A stretch of 64,000 nt of DNA from Pedobacter changchengzhani (GTDB lineage Bacteria; Bacteroidota; Bacteroidia; Sphingobacteriales; Sphingobacteriaceae), in NCBI RefSeq assembly GCF_004354365.1, contig NZ_SJCY01000003.1, forward strand, positions 248,001 through 312,000, in the 5' to 3' direction. The notes beneath the pieces were generated by a model. That model made no database searches. It had not been told where the DNA came from and saw only the letters and a program-made list of their open reading frames with translations. Numbering within the stretch: the first letter of the stretch is position 1; every line of letters begins with the position of its first letter. The position numbers were made by a program, and so were the translations under genes. Positions 16,435 to 24,637 of the stretch are shown here, piece by piece.

Positions 16435-16505
16435 TTTTTGTAATTTGAGTTAACAACTTTCTTGCTATCGTGCTATTAAAGTTGTTAACGTTCAAAAAAC
16501 AAAAA
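16435..16505. repeat. Long imperfect inverted repeat in the cvfB-ABC gap
   Basis: Arms at 16435-16460 (TTTTTGTAATTTGAGTTAAC...) and 16478-16505 (...GTTGTTAACGTTCAAAAAAC) pair with few mismatches around a 17-nt loop. It lies in the divergent 447-nt gap 16302-16748, in which I see no gene. The flanks (GGCAGTCGGGCTGTTCGCTA and ACGCTTCCATCCCG) look like further parts of a dispersed element. A terminator role is unlikely because both neighbouring genes point away from it. Confidence 0.65.
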
Positions 16506-16748
16506 GTATAACGCTTCCATCCCGTTTATAAATAATGGGCAGTGCAAAACACCTAATAATGCTGTGCAAATCGTATATTGGTTTAATTTATATCCGGCTT
16601 CTGCATCCAATTATTTCTTAGTTGGAGCGTTTGCGTTAAATGAACCTACTTTCGCTTATTATTATTCCATTTCTTTTAATTAATTCAATATTACATACAA
16701 TCCAAATAATTGGATTAAATTTGAGTTTTACAAAATATCATCGATAAA

Positions 16749-18485
16749 ATGTCAAAACCAAAAGAAGCTAAAAAACCAAGTGTTTTTAGTTTACTTGCAT
16801 CATACAAAGGCTTAATTTTTCTGCTTATTTTCTTTGCACTTTTAAGCAATGGAATAAATTTGTTGCTTCCTAAAATTATAGCCGAAGGAATTGATTCATA
16901 TACCAATAAAACGTTCCATTTAAACACCATTTTATTTCAGTTTGCACTGGCAATTATATTGGTTTTTATTTTTACCTACCTGCAAAGTATCGTACAAACG
17001 TATGCTTCAGAGCGCGTTGCACGAGATTTAAGGACAAAACTTTCTGATCAAATTTCCAGACAGAGTCATGCTTACATCACCAAAGCAAACCCATCAAAGT
17101 TATTAACCAACCTCACTTCAGATGCCGATTCGATAAAAATGTTTGTTTCGCAAGCCATAGTTTCTATCGCTTCTTCTATCTTTTTAATTTTTGGGGCGAG
17201 TATTTTATTGTTAATCATTAATTGGAAACTGGCACTATGCGTAATCGTAATTGTTCCCATTATTGGTGGCGCATTTTTCTACGTTTTGAAAAAAGTTAAA
17301 GTGCTTTTTATAGAAAGTAGAGCGGTTATAGATTGGTTAAACAAAGTAATTAGCGAAAGTATTTTAGGCTCGGCGCTTATTAGAGTAATTAATTCGCAAC
17401 AATTGGAGTACAATAAGTTTTTAGATGCAAATGCCAAAGCGAGGAATTTGGGCCTATCTATTTTGCGTCTTTTCGCTGCGCTAATTCCTATTATTGTGTT
17501 TGTTGCCAATCTTTCCGGATTATCAATTTTGGTGCTAGGTGGCCATTTTGTAATTAACGATACCATGACTTTAGGCGAGTTTGCGGCTTTTAACAGTTAC
17601 CTATCGCTCATTCTATTTCCAATATTAGTAATTGGCTTTATGAGTAATGTGATTGCACAGGCGTCGGCATCATACCAAAGAATTGAAAGTGTTTTAAATG
17701 AGCCCCGAGTACAACACCCAGGTACTTTATTAACTAAATTAGTTGGCGATGTTGAAGTGCAGCATATTTCATTAACTGCCGACCAAAAACCAATTTTAAA
17801 GGATATTTCTTTCACTGCAAAAGCGGGTACAAAAACCGCCATCATTGGGCCAACTGCTGCCGGTAAAACGCAGTTGCTTTACATTCTTACAGGTTTGGGC
17901 GAACCAACACAAGGTGAAGTACTTTTCGATGGTGAAAAAATAGATCAATACAATCAAGAAAATTTTCATCAGCAAGTAGGATTTGTTTTTCAAGATAGCA
18001 TTATGTTTAACATGAGTATTCGAGAAAATATTGCTTTTAGCGATATCATTACCGATGAATCATTAGAAAAAGCCATACAAACTGCAGAATTAAAAGATTT
18101 TGTAAGTGCATTGCCCGATCAATTAAACACAATAGTTTCTGAACGAGGAAATAGCTTATCGGGCGGGCAAAAACAGCGGATTATGTTGGCTAGGGCATTG
18201 GCCATCAATCCTAAAATTTTGATATTGGATGATTTTACAGCTCGCGTTGATACCAATACGGAGAAAAGAATTTTAGAAAATATTCAGAAAAATTATCCTG
18301 GTTTAACGCTTTTATCTGTCACCCAAAAAATTGCATCGGTTGCACATTACGATAAGGTAATTCTGCTTATGCAAGGCGAAATTATTGCAGAAGGAACCCA
18401 TCAAGAATTGCTGAAAACGAGCCCAGAATACATTCAAATTTACAATTCACAACAGAGCACAAGCAATTATGAATTACAATCTTAA
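16749..18485 (+). CDS. ABC exporter half-transporter, degenerate-site subunit
   Basis: A 578-residue type IV (type I exporter) half-transporter: six transmembrane helices (residues ~20-300), then an ATPase domain. Walker A is GPTAAGKT (~367), signature LSGGQ (~470). Walker B ends LILDDFTARVD, with Asp in place of the catalytic Glu, and the switch position reads SVTQK, with Gln instead of His. These losses are typical of the non-catalytic subunit in heterodimeric multidrug/lipid exporters. It overlaps the next ABC gene by 17 nt, whose features are complementary, so the two form a heterodimer. Substrate cannot be inferred. Confidence 0.93.
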   Translation: MSKPKEAKKPSVFSLLASYKGLIFLLIFFALLSNGINLLLPKIIAEGIDSYTNKTFHLNTILFQFALAIILVFIFTYLQSIVQTYASERVARDLRTKLSDQISRQSHAYITKANPSKLLTNLTSDADSIKMFVSQAIVSIASSIFLIFGASILLLIINWKLALCVIVIVPIIGGAFFYVLKKVKVLFIESRAVIDWLNKVISESILGSALIRVINSQQLEYNKFLDANAKARNLGLSILRLFAALIPIIVFVANLSGLSILVLGGHFVINDTMTLGEFAAFNSYLSLILFPILVIGFMSNVIAQASASYQRIESVLNEPRVQHPGTLLTKLVGDVEVQHISLTADQKPILKDISFTAKAGTKTAIIGPTAAGKTQLLYILTGLGEPTQGEVLFDGEKIDQYNQENFHQQVGFVFQDSIMFNMSIRENIAFSDIITDESLEKAIQTAELKDFVSALPDQLNTIVSERGNSLSGGQKQRIMLARALAINPKILILDDFTARVDTNTEKRILENIQKNYPGLTLLSVTQKIASVAHYDKVILLMQGEIIAEGTHQELLKTSPEYIQIYNSQQSTSNYELQS

Positions 18486-20229
18486 CGCGCTTTCTAACGA
18501 GCAAGAAAAGCAATCTACTTACCAAGCGCTTAAAAGATTACTTAAATTAATCGCTGCTGAACGTAAAACCTTGTGGCTGGCTTTAATTGCTATTATATTA
18601 AACTCGGGTTTACTTTTAGTTGGCCCGCTTTTAATTGGTTACACGATAGATAACTACATCAGAACGAAAGATTTTCATGGCGTTTTAATGTTTGGGGGCA
18701 TTTTATTGTTGGTGTATATAACTGCAATGTTTACAGGCTATACGCAAACCAACTTAATGGGTGGGGTTGGTCAAAGGATGCTTTTTACTTTACGTAATGC
18801 TATTTTTAATAAGCTTCAAGAGTTGCCCGTTTCTTTCTTTAACCAAAACAAAGCTGGCGATTTAATTTCGAGGGTAAATAACGATACTGATAAACTGAAT
18901 CAATTTTTCTCGCAATCTTTAATGCAATTTATTGGTAGTATTATTACCATAATTGGTGCCGGTATTTTCTTGTTGAGCATTAATACTGAACTCGGGGCTG
19001 CAACACTTTCTCCAGCCATTTTTATTGTGCTTTTTACAATCGCTTTATCGCCATGGGTGAAAAGGAAAAACGCGAAAAATTTAAAAAGTGTTGGCGGTAT
19101 GAGTGCCGAAATACAGGAAAGTTTAAATAATTTTAAGGTAATTATCGCTTTCAATCGGAGAGATTATTTTAGGAAACGGTTTAATGAAGTAAATGATATT
19201 AATTATAAAACTGCAATAGGTGCGGGTTTGGCAAACAATATTTTCGTGCCAGTTTATGGCTTGCTTTCGAGCATTGCGCAATTAATTGTACTGCTCTTTG
19301 GTATTCATTTAATTGTAATTGGTAGCTTCTCTTTAGGTTTATTGGTGAGTTATATTGCTTACGCTACTAATTTTTATAATCCGTTAAGACAATTGGCTGC
19401 ACTTTGGACAAGTTTTCAGGTAGCAATGGCAAGTTGGGATCGGATTTCTCAAATTCTGTTGCTAAATAACGACTTACAACAAGTTGAAAATGATAAAACA
19501 ATTCATTCTGATGCTTTATTAGAATTTAAAAATGTTCATTTTTCTTACGATGATGCTAAAGAAATTCTCCATAACATTAACCTAAAATTCGAAAAAGGTA
19601 AAACTTATGCACTAATTGGGCCGACTGGTGGTGGGAAAACAACAACAGCTTCGTTAATTTCTCGTTTGTATGACGCAACCAAAGGAAATATTTTACTCGA
19701 TGGAAAAGACATTCGCTCTTATACGCCAGCGCAGCGCACAAAGAAAATCGGTTTTATTTTGCAAGAACCGTTTCTGTTTACTGGAACGGTGAAAGATAAT
19801 ATACTTTATGGCAATAGCGATTATCAAAATGTTACCGATGAAGAACTGGAAAAAATAATTGAAGATGCTAACCTAAATGCATTATTGGCCATTTTTGATG
19901 AAGGCTTAAATACTAAAATTACAGCTGCTTCTGATGATATAAGTTTAGGTCAGAAACAGTTGATTGCTTTTATGAGAGCCGTTTTACGTAACCCAGAATT
20001 GCTAATTTTGGATGAAGCAACAGCTAATATTGATACGATTACCGAGCAATTGTTGAGCAGTATTTTAAATAAATTATCGAAAGAAACCACATTGGTTATT
20101 ATTGCACACCGTTTAAATACCATTGAAAATGCCGATGAAATTTATTTTGTAAACGATGGCGAAGTACAAAAAGCAGGCACATTAAATGAAGCTTTGGAGT
20201 TGTTGCTAAAGGGGAAAAGAGTGAGTTAG
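18469..20229 (+). CDS. ABC exporter half-transporter, catalytic subunit
   Basis: A 586-residue half-transporter with six transmembrane helices and an ATPase domain. Walker A GPTGGGKTT (~384), Walker B LILDEATANID with the catalytic Glu, and switch His in IIAHRL are intact, but the signature reads ISLGQ instead of LSGGQ. With the partner it therefore makes one competent site (this Walker A/B with the partner's LSGGQ) and one degenerate site. The start overlaps the partner's stop by 17 nt. The last ~40 nt of this gene recur, slightly diverged, at 21184-21226 beyond the following toxin-antitoxin genes. Confidence 0.93.
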   Translation: MNYNLNALSNEQEKQSTYQALKRLLKLIAAERKTLWLALIAIILNSGLLLVGPLLIGYTIDNYIRTKDFHGVLMFGGILLLVYITAMFTGYTQTNLMGGVGQRMLFTLRNAIFNKLQELPVSFFNQNKAGDLISRVNNDTDKLNQFFSQSLMQFIGSIITIIGAGIFLLSINTELGAATLSPAIFIVLFTIALSPWVKRKNAKNLKSVGGMSAEIQESLNNFKVIIAFNRRDYFRKRFNEVNDINYKTAIGAGLANNIFVPVYGLLSSIAQLIVLLFGIHLIVIGSFSLGLLVSYIAYATNFYNPLRQLAALWTSFQVAMASWDRISQILLLNNDLQQVENDKTIHSDALLEFKNVHFSYDDAKEILHNINLKFEKGKTYALIGPTGGGKTTTASLISRLYDATKGNILLDGKDIRSYTPAQRTKKIGFILQEPFLFTGTVKDNILYGNSDYQNVTDEELEKIIEDANLNALLAIFDEGLNTKITAASDDISLGQKQLIAFMRAVLRNPELLILDEATANIDTITEQLLSSILNKLSKETTLVIIAHRLNTIENADEIYFVNDGEVQKAGTLNEALELLLKGKRVS

Positions 20230-20270
20230 GTAATCGTGCGTTATTGTGGTCCTCGAATATTTTTAAAAAA

Positions 20271-20291
20271 GTAATTAATTGATTACATTTG
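20271..20291 (+). promoter_or_regulatory. Operator-like palindrome overlapping the toxin-antitoxin promoter
   Basis: GTAATTAATTGATTAC (20271-20286) is a near-perfect 16-nt palindrome and overlaps TACATTTG (20284-20291), a TAnnTTTG promoter element 8 nt before the toxin ATG. This is the arrangement expected if the HTH antitoxin represses its own operon. Confidence 0.5.
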
Positions 20292-20298
20292 TAGCGGT

Positions 20299-20637
20299 AT
20301 GAGAAGAGTAGATTTTACCACAGAGTTTAAGCTATTTTTAGATAATGCAGATGAAAATGTTAAAACTAAAATAGAATATATTTTAGATTTGCTAATTAGC
20401 CAACCTGTCATAAATTCTAAAATAGCCAAAAGGCTTGTAAACACCTATTTATACGAAATTAGAATACAGCTAAATAATGAGTACCGAATATTGTGTTTTA
20501 CTATAGATCACGATAACATTACCCAAGCAAGATACATTATTTTTCTAAGTGTATTTATTAAAAAATCTACAAAAGATTACGAGAAAGAAGTAAAAAAGGC
20601 AGTTAAAATTCTTGAGCAATGGACAGACCAAAAATAG
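20299..20637 (+). CDS. HigB/Gp49-like type II toxin (RelE/ParE superfamily)
   Basis: A 112-residue protein with the pattern of the phage-derived Gp49-like/HigB family: an N-terminal helix pair, AKRLVNTYLYEIRIQLNNEYRILCF and IIFLSVFIKKSTKDYEKEVKKAVKIL. Members are ribosome-dependent mRNA endonucleases that stop growth when free of antitoxin. It precedes and overlaps its HTH partner by 19 nt, the toxin-first order usual for higBA. A predicted promoter and palindrome lie immediately upstream. Toxicity is inferred from the family. Confidence 0.87.
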   Translation: MRRVDFTTEFKLFLDNADENVKTKIEYILDLLISQPVINSKIAKRLVNTYLYEIRIQLNNEYRILCFTIDHDNITQARYIIFLSVFIKKSTKDYEKEVKKAVKILEQWTDQK

Positions 20638-20933
20638 ATTTAGAAAAGATAGAGCGAGATAGCCATAGCGCTAATAGTTATTTGGATGATAAGTATGGAA
20701 AAGAGACAATGCCGAAACGTGAAGAGTTTAGAGCAAAAGCATTAGCTTTTTATTACGGTGAATTTATTAAAGAAAAACGCAAATCGCAACATTTAACCCA
20801 GCAGGAGCTAGCTGAGCGGATTGGTGTAAAACGGCCGTACATTGCAAAAGTAGAAAAGGGAGAAACTGATATTCAACTATCTAGCTTTTTGAAAGTTTTA
20901 CAAGGGTTAGGTTTAAACCTAACTATAAACTGA
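20619..20933 (+). CDS. HigA-like HTH antitoxin
   Basis: A 104-residue protein with a helix-turn-helix XRE domain near the C-terminus (LTQQELAERIGVKRPYIAKVEKGETDIQLSSFLKVL split over residues ~64-98) and an N-terminal region that would wrap the toxin. The start overlaps the toxin gene by 19 nt. It should neutralise the toxin and bind the palindrome at 20271-20286. The 368 nt that follow contain no gene. Confidence 0.87.
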   Translation: MDRPKIDLEKIERDSHSANSYLDDKYGKETMPKREEFRAKALAFYYGEFIKEKRKSQHLTQQELAERIGVKRPYIAKVEKGETDIQLSSFLKVLQGLGLNLTIN

Positions 20934-21183
20934 TTATTCAACTAATTAATACGATATATTTCTAAAAAATTAGGCTAAATATCAAGGTGTTTTACTTCGA
21001 TAAGCTATGTTCACTATTTAGGTAGTTAGTACGAATATAGATAACCTAATAAACGACTAAAATACAACGCAAGTTAATGGGAGAACTAACGCAAGTATTA
21101 CTTTGCAAATATTAACCTAAAAAATTGAGTAAAATGTTATTGATAGTGAGTCCATAAGACAAGAAGGGAGAAATACTAGTAGC

Positions 21184-21226
21184 GAAGGTTTGGAGTTGTT
21201 GTTAAAGGGGAAAAAGGGTGAGTTAA
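21184..21226 (+). repeat. Diverged second copy of the ABC transporter gene 3' end
   Basis: About 42 nt starting GAAGGTTTGGAGTTGTTG and ending GGTGAGTTA match the last codons of the 18469-20229 gene (20188-20229) with two or three substitutions and one 1-nt indel. Translated in frame it reads EGLELLLKGKKGEL, against EALELLLKGKRVS at the true end. It lies in the 368-nt gene-free gap 20934-21301, beyond the toxin-antitoxin genes. The remainder of this gap holds a repeated TAACGCAAGT (about 21,068-21,101) and nothing else I can support. Confidence 0.75.
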
Positions 21227-21301
21227 ATAAATTATTTTTATTTTCAATAACTTTTGAAAGTTTAATAATTTATCGTTAGGTTTGATTAAACCAAAATTAA
21301 T

Positions 21302-22213
21302 ATGATTTCTGAAGAATTTAAATCTAATAAATTGTTAGGGTTTTTAATCCCTAATATAGTAGTATTGGCTATTGTCGGTGTTAATAAAGCACTAAATTCA
21401 GATAGTAGTGGTGTTTTAGTGTATTCACAATTTGTAATTTTACCTATTCTGTTAGGAATTATTAGCGCTTGGTTCTGGCGAGATTTAGCTCTTAAAACGA
21501 AGACAATACTTGGTTACTCCCTAATTAACAGTTTTATTGCCATTTTATTAAGTTATGTTTTCTTACGTGAAGGTGTAATCTGCTTAATCATTGTATCGCC
21601 ACTTATATTTGTATTTGTGATTACAGGGGCATTTATTGGTAAAATGATGTTTAAAAAGAAAAACCAAACCTTAAATGTGAGTATTGTTTCACTACTTCTT
21701 ATTGCGTTCATCAGCGATTCTATTTCTGATCACAATTATGAAAATATGGTGGCTGATGAAATTGTAATCAATGCATCGCCAGCAAAAATTTGGAAAAATG
21801 TGGTTGCTTTTGAAAAAATAGAGCAACCAAATAATTATTGGTTATTTAAAATAGGTATGCCAAGTCCGATGGCTACAACGGTTACCGATTATAAACTAGG
21901 GGCAGGACGCAAGTGTATTTTTAGTAATGGCTACGTATTTGATGAAAAAATAGTGACTTTTGACGTGAATAAAGATTTGACGTTTGATATTGTTGCTCAA
22001 CCTCAAGACCCTGAAATTATGGGACATATTGACATTCAGCGAGGGCAGTTTTTATTAAAGGATAATGGAAATGGTACAACAACGCTGACTGGCAATAGCT
22101 GGTACAAATTAAAGGTTTTCCCGATCTGGTATTACGATGTTTGGGCTGAAAGCATTACTAGAAATGTGCATTTACGGGTGATGGATCATATTAAAGAGTT
22201 GAGCGAAAAATGA
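21302..22213 (+). CDS. Membrane protein with C-terminal SRPBCC (polyketide-cyclase-like) domain
   Basis: A 303-residue protein. The first ~145 residues contain about five transmembrane helices; the remainder (from IVINASPAKIWKNVVAFEKI, residue ~155) has the START/SRPBCC helix-grip pattern, including KLGAGRKCIFSNGYVFDEKIVTF and LTGNSWYKLKVFPIWYYDVWAE. SRPBCC domains bind hydrophobic ligands. Its stop codon overlaps the ATG of the DUF5519 gene (ATGA), so the two are co-translated. Function beyond ligand binding is unknown. Confidence 0.75.
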   Translation: MISEEFKSNKLLGFLIPNIVVLAIVGVNKALNSDSSGVLVYSQFVILPILLGIISAWFWRDLALKTKTILGYSLINSFIAILLSYVFLREGVICLIIVSPLIFVFVITGAFIGKMMFKKKNQTLNVSIVSLLLIAFISDSISDHNYENMVADEIVINASPAKIWKNVVAFEKIEQPNNYWLFKIGMPSPMATTVTDYKLGAGRKCIFSNGYVFDEKIVTFDVNKDLTFDIVAQPQDPEIMGHIDIQRGQFLLKDNGNGTTTLTGNSWYKLKVFPIWYYDVWAESITRNVHLRVMDHIKELSEK

Positions 22214-22689
22214 TATTTTCATTTGTGGTTAAACGTTTGGGTTTTATAAAATCTATCCCTTTAACGGCGCTCATTTTTGATAGTGGTTTAAAGCTGTGGC
22301 TGTTTATCTCAAAATCAGAAAAGTTGGATTGGTTTGATGATCTTGAAGAAGAAATATTGAATTGGAATGGCGTAACCATAAGCTTGCACAAATTTGGAGG
22401 AACTCAATTCAATTATGGCAAACATGAGATTGGCCACTTGCACAGTAATGGCATTTTAGACATTCTATTCGATAAAAAAACGAAGGCTGAACTTATTGCC
22501 ACGGGCAAAGCAAAAGCACATCACGTATTTAATAATTCAGGTTGGATTAGTTTTTATATTGAAAAAAAAGATGATTTGCCAGATGCGATAAGTTTGCTTA
22601 GAATGAGGTATGATAAGATCGTTAGTAAAACTATGATTACCTCAAAAGCACTTCTGCAGGAATTCCCAATTTTTGATGCAACACTTTAG
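22210..22689 (+). CDS. DUF5519 (luciferase-like domain) family protein
   Basis: A 159-residue protein matching the small luciferase-like DUF5519 pattern: GVTISLHKFGGTQFNYGKHEIGHLHSNGILDI split over residues ~55-86, HHVFNNSGWISFYI, and DAISLLRMRYDKI. Biochemical role is not known. It is coupled to the SRPBCC gene by an ATGA overlap. After the usual family end (about residue 140) it runs on for roughly 18 residues into DNA that encodes the end of the antitoxin gene on the other strand, so the natural stop may have been lost. Confidence 0.8.
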   Translation: MIFSFVVKRLGFIKSIPLTALIFDSGLKLWLFISKSEKLDWFDDLEEEILNWNGVTISLHKFGGTQFNYGKHEIGHLHSNGILDILFDKKTKAELIATGKAKAHHVFNNSGWISFYIEKKDDLPDAISLLRMRYDKIVSKTMITSKALLQEFPIFDATL

Positions 22690-22993
22690 CAATTTTTAAA
22701 GTAAGTGGCTTTTTACCACCTAACAAGGCACACACATATCGCTCACTTCCAGTCCAGCTTATCAAATTTTTACTTTTTAATCCATTCTCGTCCATTTTAA
22801 TTTTAACTACTTCCAGTGTATTAGGAACTAGAATAGCGTAATTTAAATCTTCGAATTGTTTAATGAGCGAAAGTGCAACTTGTAATTTTTCACCTTTCTT
22901 ACTTTCTGGATGAACTGCCAAATCAAATTGGATATCAATGCAATTAAATAATTTTTTGTATTCTTTTTCGGTTTTAATAATCTGTAAATCCAT
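22637..22993 (-). CDS. HigA-like antitoxin without a visible toxin partner
   Basis: A 118-residue protein of the COG5499/HigA type: an N-terminal helical part with FDLAVHPESKKGEKLQVALSL split over residues ~20-40, then an HTH ending ALLGGKKPLTLKIAKVLHQKLGIPAEVLL in two segments. The ATG at 22993 is preferred to one 9 codons upstream because MDLQIIKTEKEY is the family N-terminus. A RelE/HigB toxin normally lies immediately upstream; here the next gene upstream (23114-23512) is unrelated to RelE, so this is an orphan. It overlaps the DUF5519 gene tail to tail by 53 nt. Confidence 0.82.
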   Translation of the reverse strand: MDLQIIKTEKEYKKLFNCIDIQFDLAVHPESKKGEKLQVALSLIKQFEDLNYAILVPNTLEVVKIKMDENGLKSKNLISWTGSERYVCALLGGKKPLTLKIAKVLHQKLGIPAEVLLR

Positions 22994-23113
22994 AATTATT
23001 TTGAATGGAATTGTTTCCACATCAATTTGATCGTAAAATAATCTTATTTAGTAAGTAGATAAATTGTTGTAAAAAGGCCAAATTAATTACTGATGTAAAA
23101 AATTGAGGTTAAA

Positions 23114-23512
23114 TTAGAATGGCAAGTTGTCTTCTTCATTATTTAGTTCAATCTCCTTATTTCCAATAACTTCGTCACTTTTAATTGACTTCAAAAGTTC
23201 ATCCATTGTTTCATCAATTTTATAATATTCGTTATTTGCTGCTTGATGAAATTCAGTTAACAGCTGAAAGTCTTCAATTGTAGAGCTATTGTCTGTTATA
23301 TATTTTTGAATTGCAGTTCCATTATTATTGAAAACTACAACCTCAAAATGCTCGTCCCAATTATTTTGGAAGGAAGAAATTGTCATCGAGATACCATCCG
23401 ACACAGAAATTTTAAATTGTGAGTCACTACTTCCTTTATTCCAAATAGCTTTTTTGTTTTTTGTTTTTTCTGTTAACAATTTTATCAGTTCAGCAAGTTT
23501 CTCAGGTATCAT
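23114..23512 (-). CDS. Unknown soluble protein downstream of the membrane protein at 23502-24155
   Basis: A 132-residue acidic protein with no family I recognise. It has no signal peptide or membrane helix; the N-terminus is helical (MIPEKLAELIKLLTEKTKNKK), followed by beta-rich FKISVSDGISMTISSFQNNW and an acidic C-terminus (NKEIELNNEEDNLPF). The start overlaps the stop of the upstream membrane protein gene by 11 nt, so the two products are made together. The pair lies just downstream of ssrA in an accessory-looking stretch. Confidence 0.6.
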   Translation of the reverse strand: MIPEKLAELIKLLTEKTKNKKAIWNKGSSDSQFKISVSDGISMTISSFQNNWDEHFEVVVFNNNGTAIQKYITDNSSTIEDFQLLTEFHQAANNEYYKIDETMDELLKSIKSDEVIGNKEIELNNEEDNLPF

Positions 23513-24155
23513 AATTGTGGGTTTTTAATTTTATTTCAACGCTTAGGAATAGAGTAGATAAATCTTCTAAATGTTTTATAACAGTTGCTTTATTTATAGA
23601 ACTGCCTAAATGTGCTGTTTGGAAATTATATAAATCTAAGTTAAAATTATCAAAAACACCCTTGAATTGTTTTCTGGACACAAGTGCATGATATTTCTCT
23701 TGATTTCTTAAATTGTTTATTATAATTTTTAAATCTTTCATTCTAAGAATACACATGTCAATCTTATTATCTCGCAAATAACCCATTATTTCATCGACCA
23801 TGGCAGCTTTTCTTGATAAGTCAGATAGAGTAAAGATTTTATTGTTTAATTCGATACTTTGGCCAATTTTTTTATTGGTCTCATCTGAAATTGTTTTTAT
23901 CGAAAGAATTTGAAAATATGCAATTAATATTCCTAATAAAGATAAAAGAAAACCGATAATAGACAATACATTTATAAATGTTCGATCATTTACTGGGGTG
24001 AAAAAGAGTAAAATTGTAAATAAAATTACTGAGCCTAGCGCAGAGATTAAAACCTTATATCTAAAAGTCACAAGATAAAGGTATAAAAATTCTCGTATTT
24101 TTTTGCTTCCAAATGGTAAGTTAAGGAAATCGTGAAATGAATAAAAAACACCCAA
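23502..24155 (-). CDS. Unknown protein with two transmembrane helices and a helical C-terminal domain
   Basis: A 217-residue protein, family not recognised. Residues ~34-53 (VLISALGSVILFTILLFF) and ~60-82 (INVLSIIGFLLSLLGILIAY) are transmembrane; the following ~135 residues are charged, mostly helical and cytoplasmic by the positive-inside rule. The layout recalls two-helix membrane effectors found in defence and conflict systems, but no diagnostic motif is seen. It overlaps the next gene by 11 nt and begins 65 nt after the tmRNA 3' end. Confidence 0.6.
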   Translation of the reverse strand: MGVFYSFHDFLNLPFGSKKIREFLYLYLVTFRYKVLISALGSVILFTILLFFTPVNDRTFINVLSIIGFLLSLLGILIAYFQILSIKTISDETNKKIGQSIELNNKIFTLSDLSRKAAMVDEIMGYLRDNKIDMCILRMKDLKIIINNLRNQEKYHALVSRKQFKGVFDNFNLDLYNFQTAHLGSSINKATVIKHLEDLSTLFLSVEIKLKTHNYDT

Positions 24156-24220
24156 CTACACTTTTGTTGGTGTAAAATTGAGTGTTAATTTCGTAGCTAC
24201 TTGATTATAAAGCTACTCTG

Positions 24221-24585
24221 TGGAGCCGAAGGGAGTCGAACCCTTGTCCAGTTGTGTGAAGTATTAAATCTTCTACATGCTTATTTTTCAATTAATTTTC
24301 GGGGATTAAACGGGCTGAAAACCGACCTTACTTAAAACCTTAGGTACTTTATCTCACCGTGCGTCATACCTAAACACGGCCAGCTTTGTTATTTCGATGC
24401 CCCGGTTTCTAGTCTAACAATGCAGCAACTAGAGGGACAAAAGCTAGATAGTTCTAAACTATGCAGCTAAGGCGTAAGTATTTTCGCCAACTAAAATTGT
24501 GAACGTTCTCTTTTAAGTGCTCTCCGTACAACGCACTGCATGCTAACGTAATCTACGCCACCCTGTCAAATCCAAAAACGGCCCC
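24221..24585 (-). ncRNA. ssrA: tmRNA (transfer-messenger RNA)
   Basis: One-piece tmRNA of about 365 nt. The 5' end GGGGCCGTTTTTGGATTTGA and 3' end GGTTCGACTCCCTTCGGCTC form the acceptor and T arms (GGGGCCG pairs with CGGCTCC); the terminal CCA is not fully encoded. The tag frame at 24459-24488 reads GENTYALAA followed by TAG, matching Bacteroidota tags that end YALAA. tmRNA rescues stalled ribosomes with SmpB and marks proteins for degradation. Its 3' end is a common integration site for islands; unknown genes do begin 65 nt beyond it, but no integrase or duplicated 3' end was seen. Confidence 0.96.
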
Positions 24586-24637
24586 AATTGAGTTCAAAGT
24601 CAAAAGTGTTTACCTCCTTATTCCTTGTTCTTACCCG

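Noticed and set aside
24156..24220. Possible island attachment site at the tmRNA 3' end
   Set aside because: No integrase gene and no second copy of the tmRNA 3' sequence (GGTTCGACTCCCTTCGG) was found in the window, so an integration event cannot be supported.
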